Source: an uncultured Lachnospiraceae bacterium (GTDB lineage Bacteria > Bacillota > Clostridia > Lachnospirales > Lachnospiraceae). Taken from it: a stretch of 26,784 bases of DNA. Numbering within the stretch: the stretch's first letter is position 1; the number at the start of each line of letters is the position of its first letter. Below the pieces are notes generated by a model. That model did not search any database and was not told the DNA's origin. It worked only from the letters and a program-made list of their open reading frames with translations. Location: assembly GCA_900539175.1 (NCBI GenBank), contig UQAW01000057.1, forward strand, positions 1 through 26,784. The letters are read 5' to 3'. Shown one piece after another: positions 7,805 through 16,226 of this stretch. Position numbers and translations under genes: made by a program.

Positions 7805-9421
7805 TTACAATGTTTTCATAGTCTCCGGTCTGTAATCCGGCAATAATTGCGGCGATGATACAGCATCTGTAATACCTGCTGCCTCCTCTTCCGCCTCAAA
7901 TGCTTTCACGAAATCAAGAGTCAGTTCCCCAACTTTTACAGATTTTGCTTTTGCTGCTGCCTGCTGTCCGGCATTGCGGCCGAATACAATGATATCAAGC
8001 AGTGAGTTACCCATCAGACGATTGCGGCCGTGAATTCCTCCGACTGCCTCTCCTGCTACGTACAGATTCTCGATATCGGACATACCATCAGCAGAGATAC
8101 GAATACCGCCGTTCTGGTAATGCAGGGTCGGATAGATCAGAATCGGTACTTCACGCATGTCGATATCATAATTACCGAACATACGAAGCATACCAGGAAG
8201 ACGTTTTTCCAACGTTCCTTTTCCGTGAATCATATCGATCAGCGGGCTGTCCAGCCATACGCCCTCGCCCAGAGGTGTCGGAACACCCATACCATGCTCT
8301 TTACACTCACGGATGACAGATGCTGCCGCAACGTCACGTGTTTCAAGAGGATGTCCATAGGCAATACCTTCTCTGTTTACAAACTGTGCTCCCATAGAAC
8401 GAACTTTTTCCGTTACCAGCGCCCCGAAAATCTGAGCCGGGAATGCAACACCGGTCGGATGATACTGCAGCGTATCCTGATACAGAAGACGGGCACCAGC
8501 ACGATAAGCCAGAACCAATCCGTCTGCAGTTGCTCCATAATGGTTGGAAGTCGGGAATCCCTGATAGTGCATACGTCCTGCACCGCCGGTTGCAATGATG
8601 ACGGTTTTTGCACGTGCAACATAAACTTCCTTTGTCTCCATGTTCATAAGGACTGCTCCGGCTGCCTTGCCTTCCGTATCTTTAATCAATTCAACGGCTG
8701 CAGTGAAGTCAACAACCGGAATACGGCGGTTCAATACTTCGTCACGGAGAGTACGCATAATATCAGCACCTGAATAATCCTTTGCTGCATGCATACGTTT
8801 TCTGGATGTTCCGCCGCCGTGTGTGGTCACCATGCGTCCGTCCTCATCTTTATCGAACATCACGCCCATATGATCCAGCCAGTTAACGGCTGCCGGTCCT
8901 TCTGTTACCAGTTTATGAACCAGTTCCGGAACATTCGCAAAATGTCCGCCGCCCATCACATCCAGATAGTGCTGTGCAGGGGAATCATTTTCTTTATCTG
9001 CTGCCTGGATACCGCCCTCTGCCATCATGGTGTTGGCATCTCCCAGACGCAGTTTTGTCACGATCATAACTTTGGCGCCTGCTTCATCCGCTTCGATCGC
9101 TGCGGAAGATCCGGCACCGCCGCCGCCGATAATCAGGACATCCACATCATAATCCGGGTCTTTCAGTGAGATTTCTTTTCCGTCCAGACGGCTTTTTCCC
9201 TGAAGGAGCGCTGCCAGTTCCACTGGTGCTTTCTCTCCTTTGTTCGGACCCATCTTCAGGATTTCGAATCCGTCCATCTTATAATCCGGATGAAATTTCT
9301 GGAGAACGTCATCTTTTTCTTCAGCGGTCATACGTCTCGGCAAGGTATTCAGACGCTCATCACGAGTAGCCTCCACCTTTTTCACCGAATCCAGCATTTC
9401 CTGTGTATATGGTAAACTCAT
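7805..9421 (-). CDS. frdA: Soluble fumarate reductase, flavoprotein subunit (TfrA/FrdA type)
   Basis: This 538-residue FAD protein reduces fumarate to succinate. The FAD loop GGGGAG is at residues 99-104, after an N-terminal extension of about 90 residues that ordinary FrdA/SdhA lacks. Residues aligning with the E. coli FrdA active site are present: H321 (HPTG), R341 (EKVRS), H434 (HYQNGG) and R468 (NRLMGNSL). The histidine that binds FAD covalently in membrane SdhA/FrdA (SHTVAAQGG) is Asn130 here (NTMMAEGG), so FAD is probably non-covalent, as in thiol:fumarate reductase. It is translated 14 nt after frdB, and no membrane anchor gene is present. L-aspartate oxidase is a related alternative, but the iron-sulfur partner argues against it. 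Confidence 0.92.
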   Translation of the reverse strand: MSLPYTQEMLDSVKKVEATRDERLNTLPRRMTAEEKDDVLQKFHPDYKMDGFEILKMGPNKGEKAPVELAALLQGKSRLDGKEISLKDPDYDVDVLIIGGGGAGSSAAIEADEAGAKVMIVTKLRLGDANTMMAEGGIQAADKENDSPAQHYLDVMGGGHFANVPELVHKLVTEGPAAVNWLDHMGVMFDKDEDGRMVTTHGGGTSRKRMHAAKDYSGADIMRTLRDEVLNRRIPVVDFTAAVELIKDTEGKAAGAVLMNMETKEVYVARAKTVIIATGGAGRMHYQGFPTSNHYGATADGLVLAYRAGARLLYQDTLQYHPTGVAFPAQIFGALVTEKVRSMGAQFVNREGIAYGHPLETRDVAAASVIRECKEHGMGVPTPLGEGVWLDSPLIDMIHGKGTLEKRLPGMLRMFGNYDIDMREVPILIYPTLHYQNGGIRISADGMSDIENLYVAGEAVGGIHGRNRLMGNSLLDIIVFGRNAGQQAAAKAKSVKVGELTLDFVKAFEAEEEAAGITDAVSSPQLLPDYRPETMKTL

Positions 9422-9435
9422 CGATTTTGGCCTCC

Positions 9436-10113
9436 TTATTTCTCAATCTCTCTGTTATTGTACAGTTCTTTCATCTCTTCCAGGGATTTGCCCATGATGT
9501 CTTCCATCATCTCCTTGCACAAACCATCCTCAATCTCTTTCACACGGTTCAGCAGATGTTCTGATTCCGGCTGAATGTACTTACCGTACAGACGTCTTGC
9601 CAGCTCAGCAACCTGCGGATGGGAGATTCCTGCAGGACATCTGGAAGAACATACACCGCACATTACACAGTCAAAAGAAGCCTCTGCACATTTCTCATAC
9701 TCTCCACGCTGTGCGTATGCAATATACTGCATAACATCCAATCCCTGTGTACAAGCCTTTGTACAGGCATTACATCCGATACAACTGTAGATTTCCGGAT
9801 AAAGCTGCATCATAATCTGCTCTGTAGGGCGGATTTTCTCCATGTCATATACCTGTTTTACCAGTGGGAAGAATGGCAGTGTTGCCACGTACATCTTATC
9901 TTCTACCTTTGTCTGGCAGGCAAGGCAGCCTTTCAGTTCACGGTCTCCTTCAATTCGGTAAATGGTTGCACAGGCACCACAGAATCCATTTCGGCATCCG
10001 CATCCGCGTACCAACTGATATCCGCTGTATTCCATTGCTTCCATGATAGTCAGACCGGAAGGAACCTGATATTTCTTTCCAAACAGATATACTGTATATA
10101 ATTCGTTACTCAT
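9436..10113 (-). CDS. frdB: Soluble fumarate reductase, iron-sulfur subunit (TfrB/FrdB type)
   Basis: This 225-residue electron-transfer subunit feeds FrdA. The N-terminal ferredoxin-like domain holds a [2Fe-2S] site (C40, C45, C48 and C63 or C66). Two complete cubane motifs follow: CIGCNACTKAC (111-121) and CVMCGVCSSRCP (149-160). Membrane SdhB/FrdB normally has [2Fe-2S], [4Fe-4S] and [3Fe-4S] next to quinone. The full four-cysteine third motif and the missing anchor suggest a soluble, quinone-independent chain. Methanogen TfrB carries an extra HdrB-like CCG domain at its C-terminus. Here that domain is absent, but a separate hdrB is in the same operon. A hairpin lies in the 80-nt gap upstream. 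Confidence 0.9.
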   Translation of the reverse strand: MSNELYTVYLFGKKYQVPSGLTIMEAMEYSGYQLVRGCGCRNGFCGACATIYRIEGDRELKGCLACQTKVEDKMYVATLPFFPLVKQVYDMEKIRPTEQIMMQLYPEIYSCIGCNACTKACTQGLDVMQYIAYAQRGEYEKCAEASFDCVMCGVCSSRCPAGISHPQVAELARRLYGKYIQPESEHLLNRVKEIEDGLCKEMMEDIMGKSLEEMKELYNNREIEK

Positions 10114-10129
10114 CTTATTCTCTCCTTAA

Positions 10130-10187
10130 AAGTAGCCTTCCTGCAGCGGTTCTCTGCCATGTCTCTCCATGGCAAAAACCGCTACTT
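10130..10187 (-). other. Intercistronic hairpin, flxA to frdB
   Basis: AAGTAGC (10130-10136) can pair with GCTACTT (10181-10187). Alternatively 10145-10150 pair with 10178-10183, with an inner stem 10156-10161 with 10168-10173. There is no T-run on the minus strand. It separates the Flx module from the fumarate reductase module. Confidence 0.65.
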
Positions 10188-10193
10188 CTGTTA

Positions 10194-11027
10194 TTAATAC
10201 TCGTCAGGCAATACATCCAGTTCATCGAACCGGAATACCGGACCATCCTTGCAGACATACTTATCACCGATGTTGCAACGGCCACATTTTCCAACGCCAC
10301 ATTTCATGCGAAGCTCCATGGTGGTATAAACCTGATCTTTTTTGAAACCAAGTTCTTCCAGAGCCTGCAATGTGAATTTAATCATGATCGGCGGTCCGCA
10401 CATCAGAACGGTCTTACTGATGTCAGGATTTACTTCTTTTACGTAATTTGGTACGAAACCAACATGTCCGTCCCAACCTTCCTGCTCACGGTCAATGGTC
10501 AGATGCACATTGATTCCTGCTTCCTTGCACCACTCTTCCTGAATTTCCTCATAGTCAACCAGATCGTCCTTGGAACGGGAGCCGTAGATGATATCAATGG
10601 TTCCGTAGTTATCACGGTAGTGACGGCAGTAATTGATGACGGAACGAAGAGGCGCCAGTCCGATACCGCCGGCAATAAACAGCAGATTCTTACCTTTCAA
10701 TTCTGTCTCCACCGGGAAGCATTTTCCGTAAGGTCCACGCACGGTTACCATCTGTCCAACATCCATCTGATGCAGCCACTCTGTCAGGCAGCCGCATTTT
10801 TTGATGGAAAACTCCATAAATTCTTTATTCGTCGGGGAGGATGTGATAGAGAACATCGCTTCCCCCACACCCGGAATCGACAGCATCGCACACTGTCCCG
10901 GCATATGCTCGAAGACTTTTCCGCCTTCCGGAGCTACCACGCGGAACGTCTTAACATCCGGTGTATCTACACGTACTTCCGTAACGACGCCGATTTTCGG
11001 GATTAATGTTTCTTCGACCTTACTCAT
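10194..11027 (-). CDS. flxA: FlxA-like NAD(P)H:acceptor flavoprotein subunit
   Basis: This 277-residue ferredoxin-NADP reductase-like protein is the expected NADH entry point. It has an FAD-binding barrel with FSITSSP (59-65), a nucleotide-binding domain with GGIGLAP (120-126) and MCGPP (209-213), and a C-terminal [2Fe-2S] motif with C243, C248, C251 and C259, as in PyrK. It overlaps the preceding iron-sulfur gene by 8 nt. It resembles FlxA of the Desulfovibrio FlxABCD-HdrABC complex and the gamma subunits of sulfhydrogenase and anaerobic sulfite reductase. No hydrogenase or sulfite reductase catalytic subunit is nearby, so the Flx role is preferred. NADH versus NADPH use cannot be decided from sequence. 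Confidence 0.88.
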   Translation of the reverse strand: MSKVEETLIPKIGVVTEVRVDTPDVKTFRVVAPEGGKVFEHMPGQCAMLSIPGVGEAMFSITSSPTNKEFMEFSIKKCGCLTEWLHQMDVGQMVTVRGPYGKCFPVETELKGKNLLFIAGGIGLAPLRSVINYCRHYRDNYGTIDIIYGSRSKDDLVDYEEIQEEWCKEAGINVHLTIDREQEGWDGHVGFVPNYVKEVNPDISKTVLMCGPPIMIKFTLQALEELGFKKDQVYTTMELRMKCGVGKCGRCNIGDKYVCKDGPVFRFDELDVLPDEY

Positions 11028-12048
11028 GATCCTTTCCTCCCAGTGTCTTAATTACTTTTGCAATATTGGTGTGAATCGGGCACTTGCTTACACAGCGGCC
11101 GCATCCTACACAACTGAAGATTCCTTCATTGTTGTTGGGATAATATACCAGCTTATGCATAAATCTCTGACGGAAACGCTCCAACTGAGATTTACGGTTG
11201 TTGCCGTGTGCCATCATGGTGAAATCCCGGTACATACAGGAATCCCAGCAGCGGTAACGCTGAATGCCATGTCCCGTATCATAGTCACGGATATCGTAAC
11301 ACTGACAGGTCGGACATACAAAGGTACAGGTACCGCATCCAAGACAATGCTCAGACATAGAAGCCCATGCTTCGTCATTGAAGATATTCATCAGTTCATC
11401 TTCTTTGAAACGTGTCAGATCCAGTCCCGCCAGCGGCAGCTTTTCCATAATTGCTTTTACTTCTGTCTTCTGTGCTTCTACGGCAGCAGTATCACTTTCT
11501 TCCAGTAAGGAAGCCACTTTTGCTGTCAGCGCCTCTCCTTTTTCCGTCTTTGCTTCCCAGTAAAGAACACCGTCTGCAATCCAGGTTACAACATCACCTT
11601 CCGGCTCTGTGGCATCAATACCAAAAACATTGCAGAAACAAGTCTCTTCCGGACGGCTGCAGGCTGTGGTCACGATTACACCATGCTCTCTTCTTGCCTG
11701 ATAATAGGAATCCACCGGATCAGAAAGGAAGACACGATCCAGAATCTGAAAACTTCTGGCATCGCAGGCTCTCACACCGAATACTACGTAATCTTCTTCG
11801 GCACGTTTCGGCTCTTCGATTTCAATACTCTTTCCTTCCATCTTGAACTGCATCAGATTCTCACACTGGGGAAAGAACAGGTCCTTTGCAGATTTTACCG
11901 TATGTAAAGCATCAAGGCGTACATTCGCATCCGCTTCATAGGGATAAAATTCTACCTGTCCGCTCTTTTCAATCGGGAGGTATAAGGTTTCCTGTGCAGC
12001 AATTGCAGCAAACAGATCATTTGCCTTTTCTAAAGCCAGTTTCAACAT
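11020..12048 (-). CDS. Flx iron-sulfur subunit (FlxB-like, AsrA/HydB family)
   Basis: This 342-residue cytoplasmic electron-transfer protein has an N-terminal domain with GVRACDARSF (91-100). A cysteine-rich section at C130, C137 and C139 follows, then two cubane motifs: CLGCGTCTFVCP (235-246, followed by CQC) and CVGCGRCVSKCP (313-324). The architecture matches the beta subunits of sulfhydrogenase and anaerobic sulfite reductase and one of the two ferredoxin-like Flx subunits. It overlaps its neighbours by 1 and 8 nt, so it is tightly coupled. It is expected to pass electrons between FlxA and the HdrA side. Assignment as FlxB rather than FlxC is by analogy. Confidence 0.82.
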   Translation of the reverse strand: MLKLALEKANDLFAAIAAQETLYLPIEKSGQVEFYPYEADANVRLDALHTVKSAKDLFFPQCENLMQFKMEGKSIEIEEPKRAEEDYVVFGVRACDARSFQILDRVFLSDPVDSYYQARREHGVIVTTACSRPEETCFCNVFGIDATEPEGDVVTWIADGVLYWEAKTEKGEALTAKVASLLEESDTAAVEAQKTEVKAIMEKLPLAGLDLTRFKEDELMNIFNDEAWASMSEHCLGCGTCTFVCPTCQCYDIRDYDTGHGIQRYRCWDSCMYRDFTMMAHGNNRKSQLERFRQRFMHKLVYYPNNNEGIFSCVGCGRCVSKCPIHTNIAKVIKTLGGKDHE

Positions 12049-13037
12049 TACGCCTCACCACCTTTCTCCATCACAATGCTTGGTTCACAGTCTTCCTGCG
12101 TATATGCAGTCAGCGGTCCAACCGTTTCCGCATCTTCACCTGCCTGGAACTCACCATAGAATTCATCAATATCTTTGATGAACTTGCGGTTCAGAAGGTG
12201 AAGCGGAATATGCTGCGGGCAGACACGGCTGCACTCACCGCAGTCTGTACAACGTCCGGCTACATGGAAAGCACGGATGATATGGAACATATTTTCCTCA
12301 AAAGTATCTGCATTTGCTTTCGCAGCAACGCCGGATTTTGCATTGTCGAATACACAGGTACGGCAGCTGCATGCCGGACATACGTTGCGGCAGGCATTAC
12401 AGCGGATACATTTGGAAAGCTCGCCTCTCCAGAATTCAAAACGTTCCTCTGCACTCATGGCCTCCAGTTTTGCAACCATATCAAAACGGTCATCACCGTT
12501 TGGAACTTCCGGCGCTTCTTCATCCGGAATCAGGAGTTCGTCAAACGCTTTATGCTCTTTTCCCTTGCAGACTTTACATCTCTCAAGAAGCACGTCACTT
12601 CTTTTACATTCTTTTTCACCGTAAAGTGTTTCCACTTTCACAGTATCACCTTCCTCGGTGATATTTAAGATACCGGTGATACCCTGATCCTTGATTTTCT
12701 CCACGTCCAGCATTCCGGTACATGGAATACCAAGCGCGTAAACATTTTCACGGTTGATCCGGTGTTCTTTTAAAAGCTGGTTAAAGCTATAAGTATCACA
12801 TGGTTTCAGAAGGGCAAGGACCTTGCCTTCTTTCAATGTTTCGGCAATCAGATATTTACTCTGATTTGCACCACAGAAACCATTGTATACCAGTTCATCA
12901 ATGGTTTCCTTGTTGAATACGGCCGGTGTCATATCGTAGCAGAACTCTCCTGCCTGCCATCCAATGACACGATCTACGGTACCGTTATCCAGAAGTTCTT
13001 TCACTTTATTCAGTAACATTTCATTTATTTCTCGCAT
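12048..13037 (-). CDS. Flx iron-sulfur subunit (FlxC-like, F420-hydrogenase beta-like)
   Basis: This 329-residue protein has an N-terminal half resembling coenzyme F420 hydrogenase beta-type subunits (LLKPCDTYSFNQLLKEHRIN, ALGIPCTGML). Two cubane motifs follow: CIRCNACRNVCP (210-221) and CTDCGECSRVCP (263-274). Additional cysteines at 154, 157, 223, 225 and 228 suggest a third cluster. No F420-specific partner genes are present. It lies between the MvhD-like gene (13-nt overlap) and the FlxB-like gene (1-nt overlap), the layout of an Flx complex. The electron path through it is inferred, not visible. Confidence 0.82.
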   Translation of the reverse strand: MREINEMLLNKVKELLDNGTVDRVIGWQAGEFCYDMTPAVFNKETIDELVYNGFCGANQSKYLIAETLKEGKVLALLKPCDTYSFNQLLKEHRINRENVYALGIPCTGMLDVEKIKDQGITGILNITEEGDTVKVETLYGEKECKRSDVLLERCKVCKGKEHKAFDELLIPDEEAPEVPNGDDRFDMVAKLEAMSAEERFEFWRGELSKCIRCNACRNVCPACSCRTCVFDNAKSGVAAKANADTFEENMFHIIRAFHVAGRCTDCGECSRVCPQHIPLHLLNRKFIKDIDEFYGEFQAGEDAETVGPLTAYTQEDCEPSIVMEKGGEA

Positions 13038-13489
13038 CGCAGATCCCTCAACTTTCTGTTCGGTCCCAGTTTATGGATGGTTTCTGCAAAGCTGTTCATG
13101 GTTGCAGAGAATTTTGCACCCTCAGCCGCAGATACCCATTCTACTCTGGTACGTTCCTTTTCGATTCCAAGGTAATCCAGCATGGAGAACAACAGTGTCA
13201 TACGGCGTCTCGCATAGTAATTACCTGTTGAGTAATGGCAGTCTCCCGGGTGACATCCGCAGAGAATGACTCCGTCAGCACCGCGCTGGAATGCGCGGAG
13301 AATGAACAGCGGATTTACACGGCAGGAACAGGGAACACGGATAATCTTTACATTTGCCGGATAAGAAAGACGGCTGCTTCCCGCCAGATCGGCACCTGCG
13401 TAAGAACACCAGTTACAACAGAATGCAACGATTAACGGGGTAAATTCTTTTTCTTCTGTATTGACTGTATTCATTTCATTTACTTGCAT
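13025..13489 (-). CDS. flxD: FlxD/MvhD-like [2Fe-2S] electron-transfer subunit
   Basis: This 154-residue protein of the MvhD/FlpD family carries electrons from the dehydrogenase module to HdrA. Its conserved cysteines are C24, C25, C28, C54, C56, C77, C79 and C84, in FCCNWCSYAGAD, VPCSCRVNP and LCGCHPGDCH. A GGAGG site 10 nt upstream supports this start. It overlaps the end of hdrA by 10 nt. In methanogens MvhD physically links hydrogenase and HdrABC. Here the same adaptor sits between HdrA and the Flx subunits. Confidence 0.93.
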   Translation of the reverse strand: MQVNEMNTVNTEEKEFTPLIVAFCCNWCSYAGADLAGSSRLSYPANVKIIRVPCSCRVNPLFILRAFQRGADGVILCGCHPGDCHYSTGNYYARRRMTLLFSMLDYLGIEKERTRVEWVSAAEGAKFSATMNSFAETIHKLGPNRKLRDLRCEK

Positions 13490-15465
13490 ATTGCATCTAC
13501 CTCCGCCATAATCTGTCTATTTGAGAAGCCTTTCAGATCCATTGCTCCGGACGGACAGGTTACTGTACATGCACCACAGCCCTGGCAGACAGCTTCATTG
13601 ACAACTGCTACACGGCGCACTTCACGCTTGCCATGATCATTGACTTCCTTCTCCACATATTCAATGGCACCGTATGCACAGACATTGGCACAGGTGGAGC
13701 ATCCGTTACAAAGCAGTTCGTCAGAATGTGCCACGCAAGGATTGCTCAGCAATTTGTCCTTCGCCAGAAGTCCGATCACTTTTGCCGCACATGCACTTGC
13801 CTGAGATACAGTTTCCGGAATATCTTTCGGTCCCTGGCAGACACCGGACAGGAAAATTCCTGCGGTCGGGCTTTCTACCGGACGCAGCTTCGGATGAGCT
13901 TCGGTAAAGAAGTCATTGGTATCCATACTTGCAGTCAGCATCGTAGCAATTCCTCTTGCGGATTTATCTGCTTCTACAGCAGTTGCAAGTACGACCATAT
14001 CGGCATCCAGATGAAGCTGCTCGTTTGACAACAGATCAGAAGCCTGAACCTTCAGGGTTCCGTCTACATCTTCCACTTTGCCCACCATACCCTTGATATA
14101 GTGAACGCCATATTCTTCTACGGCACGGCGATAGAACTCATCAAAGTTCTTTCCTGGTGTACGCACATCAATGTAGAATACGGTAACATCCACATCCGGA
14201 TATTTGTCACGTACCAACATCGCATGTTTTGCGGTGTACATACAGCAGATCTTGGAACAGTAAGAATGATCACGGCAGGACTGTCCACGGGAACCTACAC
14301 ACTGTACAAATACAATCTTGTGCGGATGTTTTCCGTCAGACGGACGAAGAAGCTGTCCTTTTGTCGGACCTGCAGCATTCATAATACGCTCAAATTCCAG
14401 TGATGTTACAACATCCTTGGACTGATTATATAAATACTCATCGAATTTCTCCGGTTTCAGCGGATTGAATCCGGTAGCGGCTACGATTGCACCGTACTCT
14501 TCTGTGATAAACTCTTCCTTCTGGTTGAAATCAATCGCACCTACGGAACAGTTTTTCTGACAGGCACCGCATTTTCCGGTTTTAAAATGAATACATGCGT
14601 TTGTGTCAATCACAGGAACTTTCGGGATTGCCTGTGCAAATGGTATGTAGATAGCTGTACGGTTGTCCAGTCCCATATTGAACTCATTCGGATTCTTCTT
14701 GGAAGGACATTTCTCTGTACACAGACCACATCCGGTACAAAGGTCGGAATTTACGTAACGCGGTTTTTTCTTGATAGTAACGGTAAAGTTTCCTACGAAA
14801 CCGCTTACTTTTTCTACTTCACTGTAAGAGTAGATATGAATCTTCTCGTTCTGAGCTGCATCCACCATCTTTGGTGTCAGGATACATGCCGCACAGTCCA
14901 GTGTCGGGAATGTCTTATCAAGCTGTGCCATCTTACCGCCGATGGTCGGCTCTTTCTCTACGATATCTACTTCATAACCTGCCTCTGCGATATCCAGTGC
15001 AGTCTGGATGCCGGCAATACCGCCGCCGATTACGAGGGCACGTTTTACGACCTTGCTCTCTCCCGCCTGCAGCGGAGCGTTCAGATTCAGTTTTGCGATG
15101 GCAGCTTTGGCAAGGATGATTGCCTTTTCTGTACCAACGGCTTTGTCTTTATGTATCCAGGAGCACTGCTCACGGATATTGGCGATTTCTACCATGTATG
15201 GGTTAAGTCCTGCAGCTTCTGCTGTCTTACGGAAAGTTGCTTCATGCATACGCGGAGAACATGAACAGATAACGATTCCGGTGAGGCCTTTTTCTTTAAT
15301 GGCTTCACGGATCATAGACTGTCCGCCTTCGGAACACATATACTGATAATCGGTTGCGTATACAACACCCGGCTCGCTCTTTACGGCTTCGGCTACTGCT
15401 GCAACGTCAACGGTACCTGCGATATTACTACCGCACCAACAAACAAATACTCCAATCTTTTGCAT
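13480..15465 (-). CDS. hdrA: HdrA-like flavoprotein, candidate electron-bifurcating subunit
   Basis: This 661-residue FAD and iron-sulfur protein is the bifurcation centre in HdrABC complexes. An N-terminal domain includes ICSCSPRMHEATFRK (66-80). The FAD loop GGGIAG is at 147-152, followed by TIGGKMAQLDKTFPT and a CAAC motif at 191-194. An inserted ferredoxin-like section has CTGCGLCTEKC (243-253) and CIHFKTGKCGACQKNC (291-306). Two C-terminal cubanes are CNGCSTCANVC (586-596) and CQGCGACTVTCP (627-638). All key cysteines are encoded as Cys, with no in-frame TGA. Its length matches full HdrA. A 365-nt gap with an inverted repeat separates it from hdrC. The flavin chemistry is known for the family; its use here is inferred. 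Confidence 0.93.
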   Translation of the reverse strand: MQKIGVFVCWCGSNIAGTVDVAAVAEAVKSEPGVVYATDYQYMCSEGGQSMIREAIKEKGLTGIVICSCSPRMHEATFRKTAEAAGLNPYMVEIANIREQCSWIHKDKAVGTEKAIILAKAAIAKLNLNAPLQAGESKVVKRALVIGGGIAGIQTALDIAEAGYEVDIVEKEPTIGGKMAQLDKTFPTLDCAACILTPKMVDAAQNEKIHIYSYSEVEKVSGFVGNFTVTIKKKPRYVNSDLCTGCGLCTEKCPSKKNPNEFNMGLDNRTAIYIPFAQAIPKVPVIDTNACIHFKTGKCGACQKNCSVGAIDFNQKEEFITEEYGAIVAATGFNPLKPEKFDEYLYNQSKDVVTSLEFERIMNAAGPTKGQLLRPSDGKHPHKIVFVQCVGSRGQSCRDHSYCSKICCMYTAKHAMLVRDKYPDVDVTVFYIDVRTPGKNFDEFYRRAVEEYGVHYIKGMVGKVEDVDGTLKVQASDLLSNEQLHLDADMVVLATAVEADKSARGIATMLTASMDTNDFFTEAHPKLRPVESPTAGIFLSGVCQGPKDIPETVSQASACAAKVIGLLAKDKLLSNPCVAHSDELLCNGCSTCANVCAYGAIEYVEKEVNDHGKREVRRVAVVNEAVCQGCGACTVTCPSGAMDLKGFSNRQIMAEVDAICK

Positions 15466-15513
15466 TATTATTCACCTTTTTTTGTTTGAATTTGAAGTTG
15501 TTTCAAAAGGGAC

Positions 15514-15632
15514 GCCAGGAGTCGGCGGAAAACCTCTCCTGACTGAAACGTGCTCACTTCCCCTCAGCCCAGGGTCTTCGGGCGCGTTCCCACATTGTTT
15601 CTGTCAGGAGAGGTTTCACGCCGGCTCCTGGC
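15514..15632. repeat. GC-rich inverted repeat inside the operon (hdrC-hdrA gap)
   Basis: Bases 15514-15549 pair with 15597-15632 (32 of 36 matches). The 47-nt loop contains a small GCCC/GGGC stem. The surrounding 15500-15715 stretch is clearly more GC-rich than the AT-rich flanks, suggesting an inserted element. 15612-15628 shares 14 of 17 bases with the minus strand of 332-348 in the long inverted repeat at the left end. No convincing protein or promoter was seen in the gap 15466-15830. Confidence 0.8.
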
Positions 15633-15769
15633 TGGTTCCTGGCTGTTCCACTCTTTGCATCACGTTCTCTGTCCGCCGCAAAAAAGGTGGGCGGGAGGCG
15701 GTGGTGTGGCTGTGAATAGGAATAGTCAATAAATAAATCATTATTCAGTAAACTTTCGTTTCTTATATT

Positions 15770-15800
15770 GCAATGCATAATAGTAGTTTGTGTGCATTGC
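15770..15800. other. Small hairpin downstream of hdrC
   Basis: GCAATGCA (15770-15777) pairs with TGCATTGC (15793-15800), an 8-bp perfect stem with a 15-nt loop. It lies 31 nt past the hdrC stop on the minus strand and has no T-run. It may protect the 3' end of the upstream message segment. Confidence 0.5.
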
Positions 15801-15830
15801 GAAGTGGTAACTGTGAGGATACTGAATTAC

Positions 15831-16223
15831 TTATTTTTTGTATTTACGGAAGGCGCTGACGATTGCCTGTTGGGGCAGTTCTTCGTCGAGGAGTTCCGGG
15901 ATTTGTTCTGCTTTTAAGTGGTTTTGGTCTTGCTGGCGGATTACGGCCAGGCGGATTCCTTCCACCAGTTTGGCAGGTTCTACATCACGGGGACAGCGCT
16001 GAACGCAGGCGAAGCAGGTCAGGCAATTCCAGATGGATTTGGATTTCATCAGAGGTTCGATGTCTCCTTTTTCTACCATTGCTACGAATTGGTGTGGATG
16101 GTAATCCATCTCATCGAAAGCGGGGCAGGTTGCGGAGCATTTTCCGCATTTCATACATTTTCTGGTGTTGACGCCGCTGATGCGTTCGATCGTTTCCGTA
16201 TCGATTCTTGTATTCATGCTCAT
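15831..16223 (-). CDS. hdrC: HdrC-like iron-sulfur subunit
   Basis: This 130-residue ferredoxin-like protein shuttles electrons between HdrA and HdrB. Two cubane motifs are visible: CMKCGKCSATCP (23-34) and CLTCFACVQRCP (67-78, followed by RDVEPAKL). It starts 3 nt after hdrB, with AGGAGG 8 nt before its ATG. It is shorter than methanogen HdrC (about 185 residues). The missing part is at the C-terminus beyond the second cluster, and both clusters are intact. No transmembrane helix is present, so this is the soluble HdrABC type and not HdrDE. Confidence 0.92.
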   Translation of the reverse strand: MSMNTRIDTETIERISGVNTRKCMKCGKCSATCPAFDEMDYHPHQFVAMVEKGDIEPLMKSKSIWNCLTCFACVQRCPRDVEPAKLVEGIRLAVIRQQDQNHLKAEQIPELLDEELPQQAIVSAFRKYKK

Positions 16224-16226
16224 CTC

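Noticed and set aside
10194..13489. Reading the iron-sulfur/flavin genes as a hydrogenase or anaerobic sulfite reductase
   Set aside because: No NiFe or FeFe catalytic subunit and no siroheme subunit are encoded nearby. The MvhD-like adaptor and HdrABC point to an Flx-Hdr complex.
13480..15465. Selenocysteine in HdrA or HdrB
   Set aside because: The reading frames are continuous, with Cys at all motif positions and no in-frame TGA.
15482..15778. Several short open frames on both strands between hdrC and hdrA
   Set aside because: They arise from the GC-rich inverted repeat, have no proper ribosome binding site and no recognisable composition or motif.
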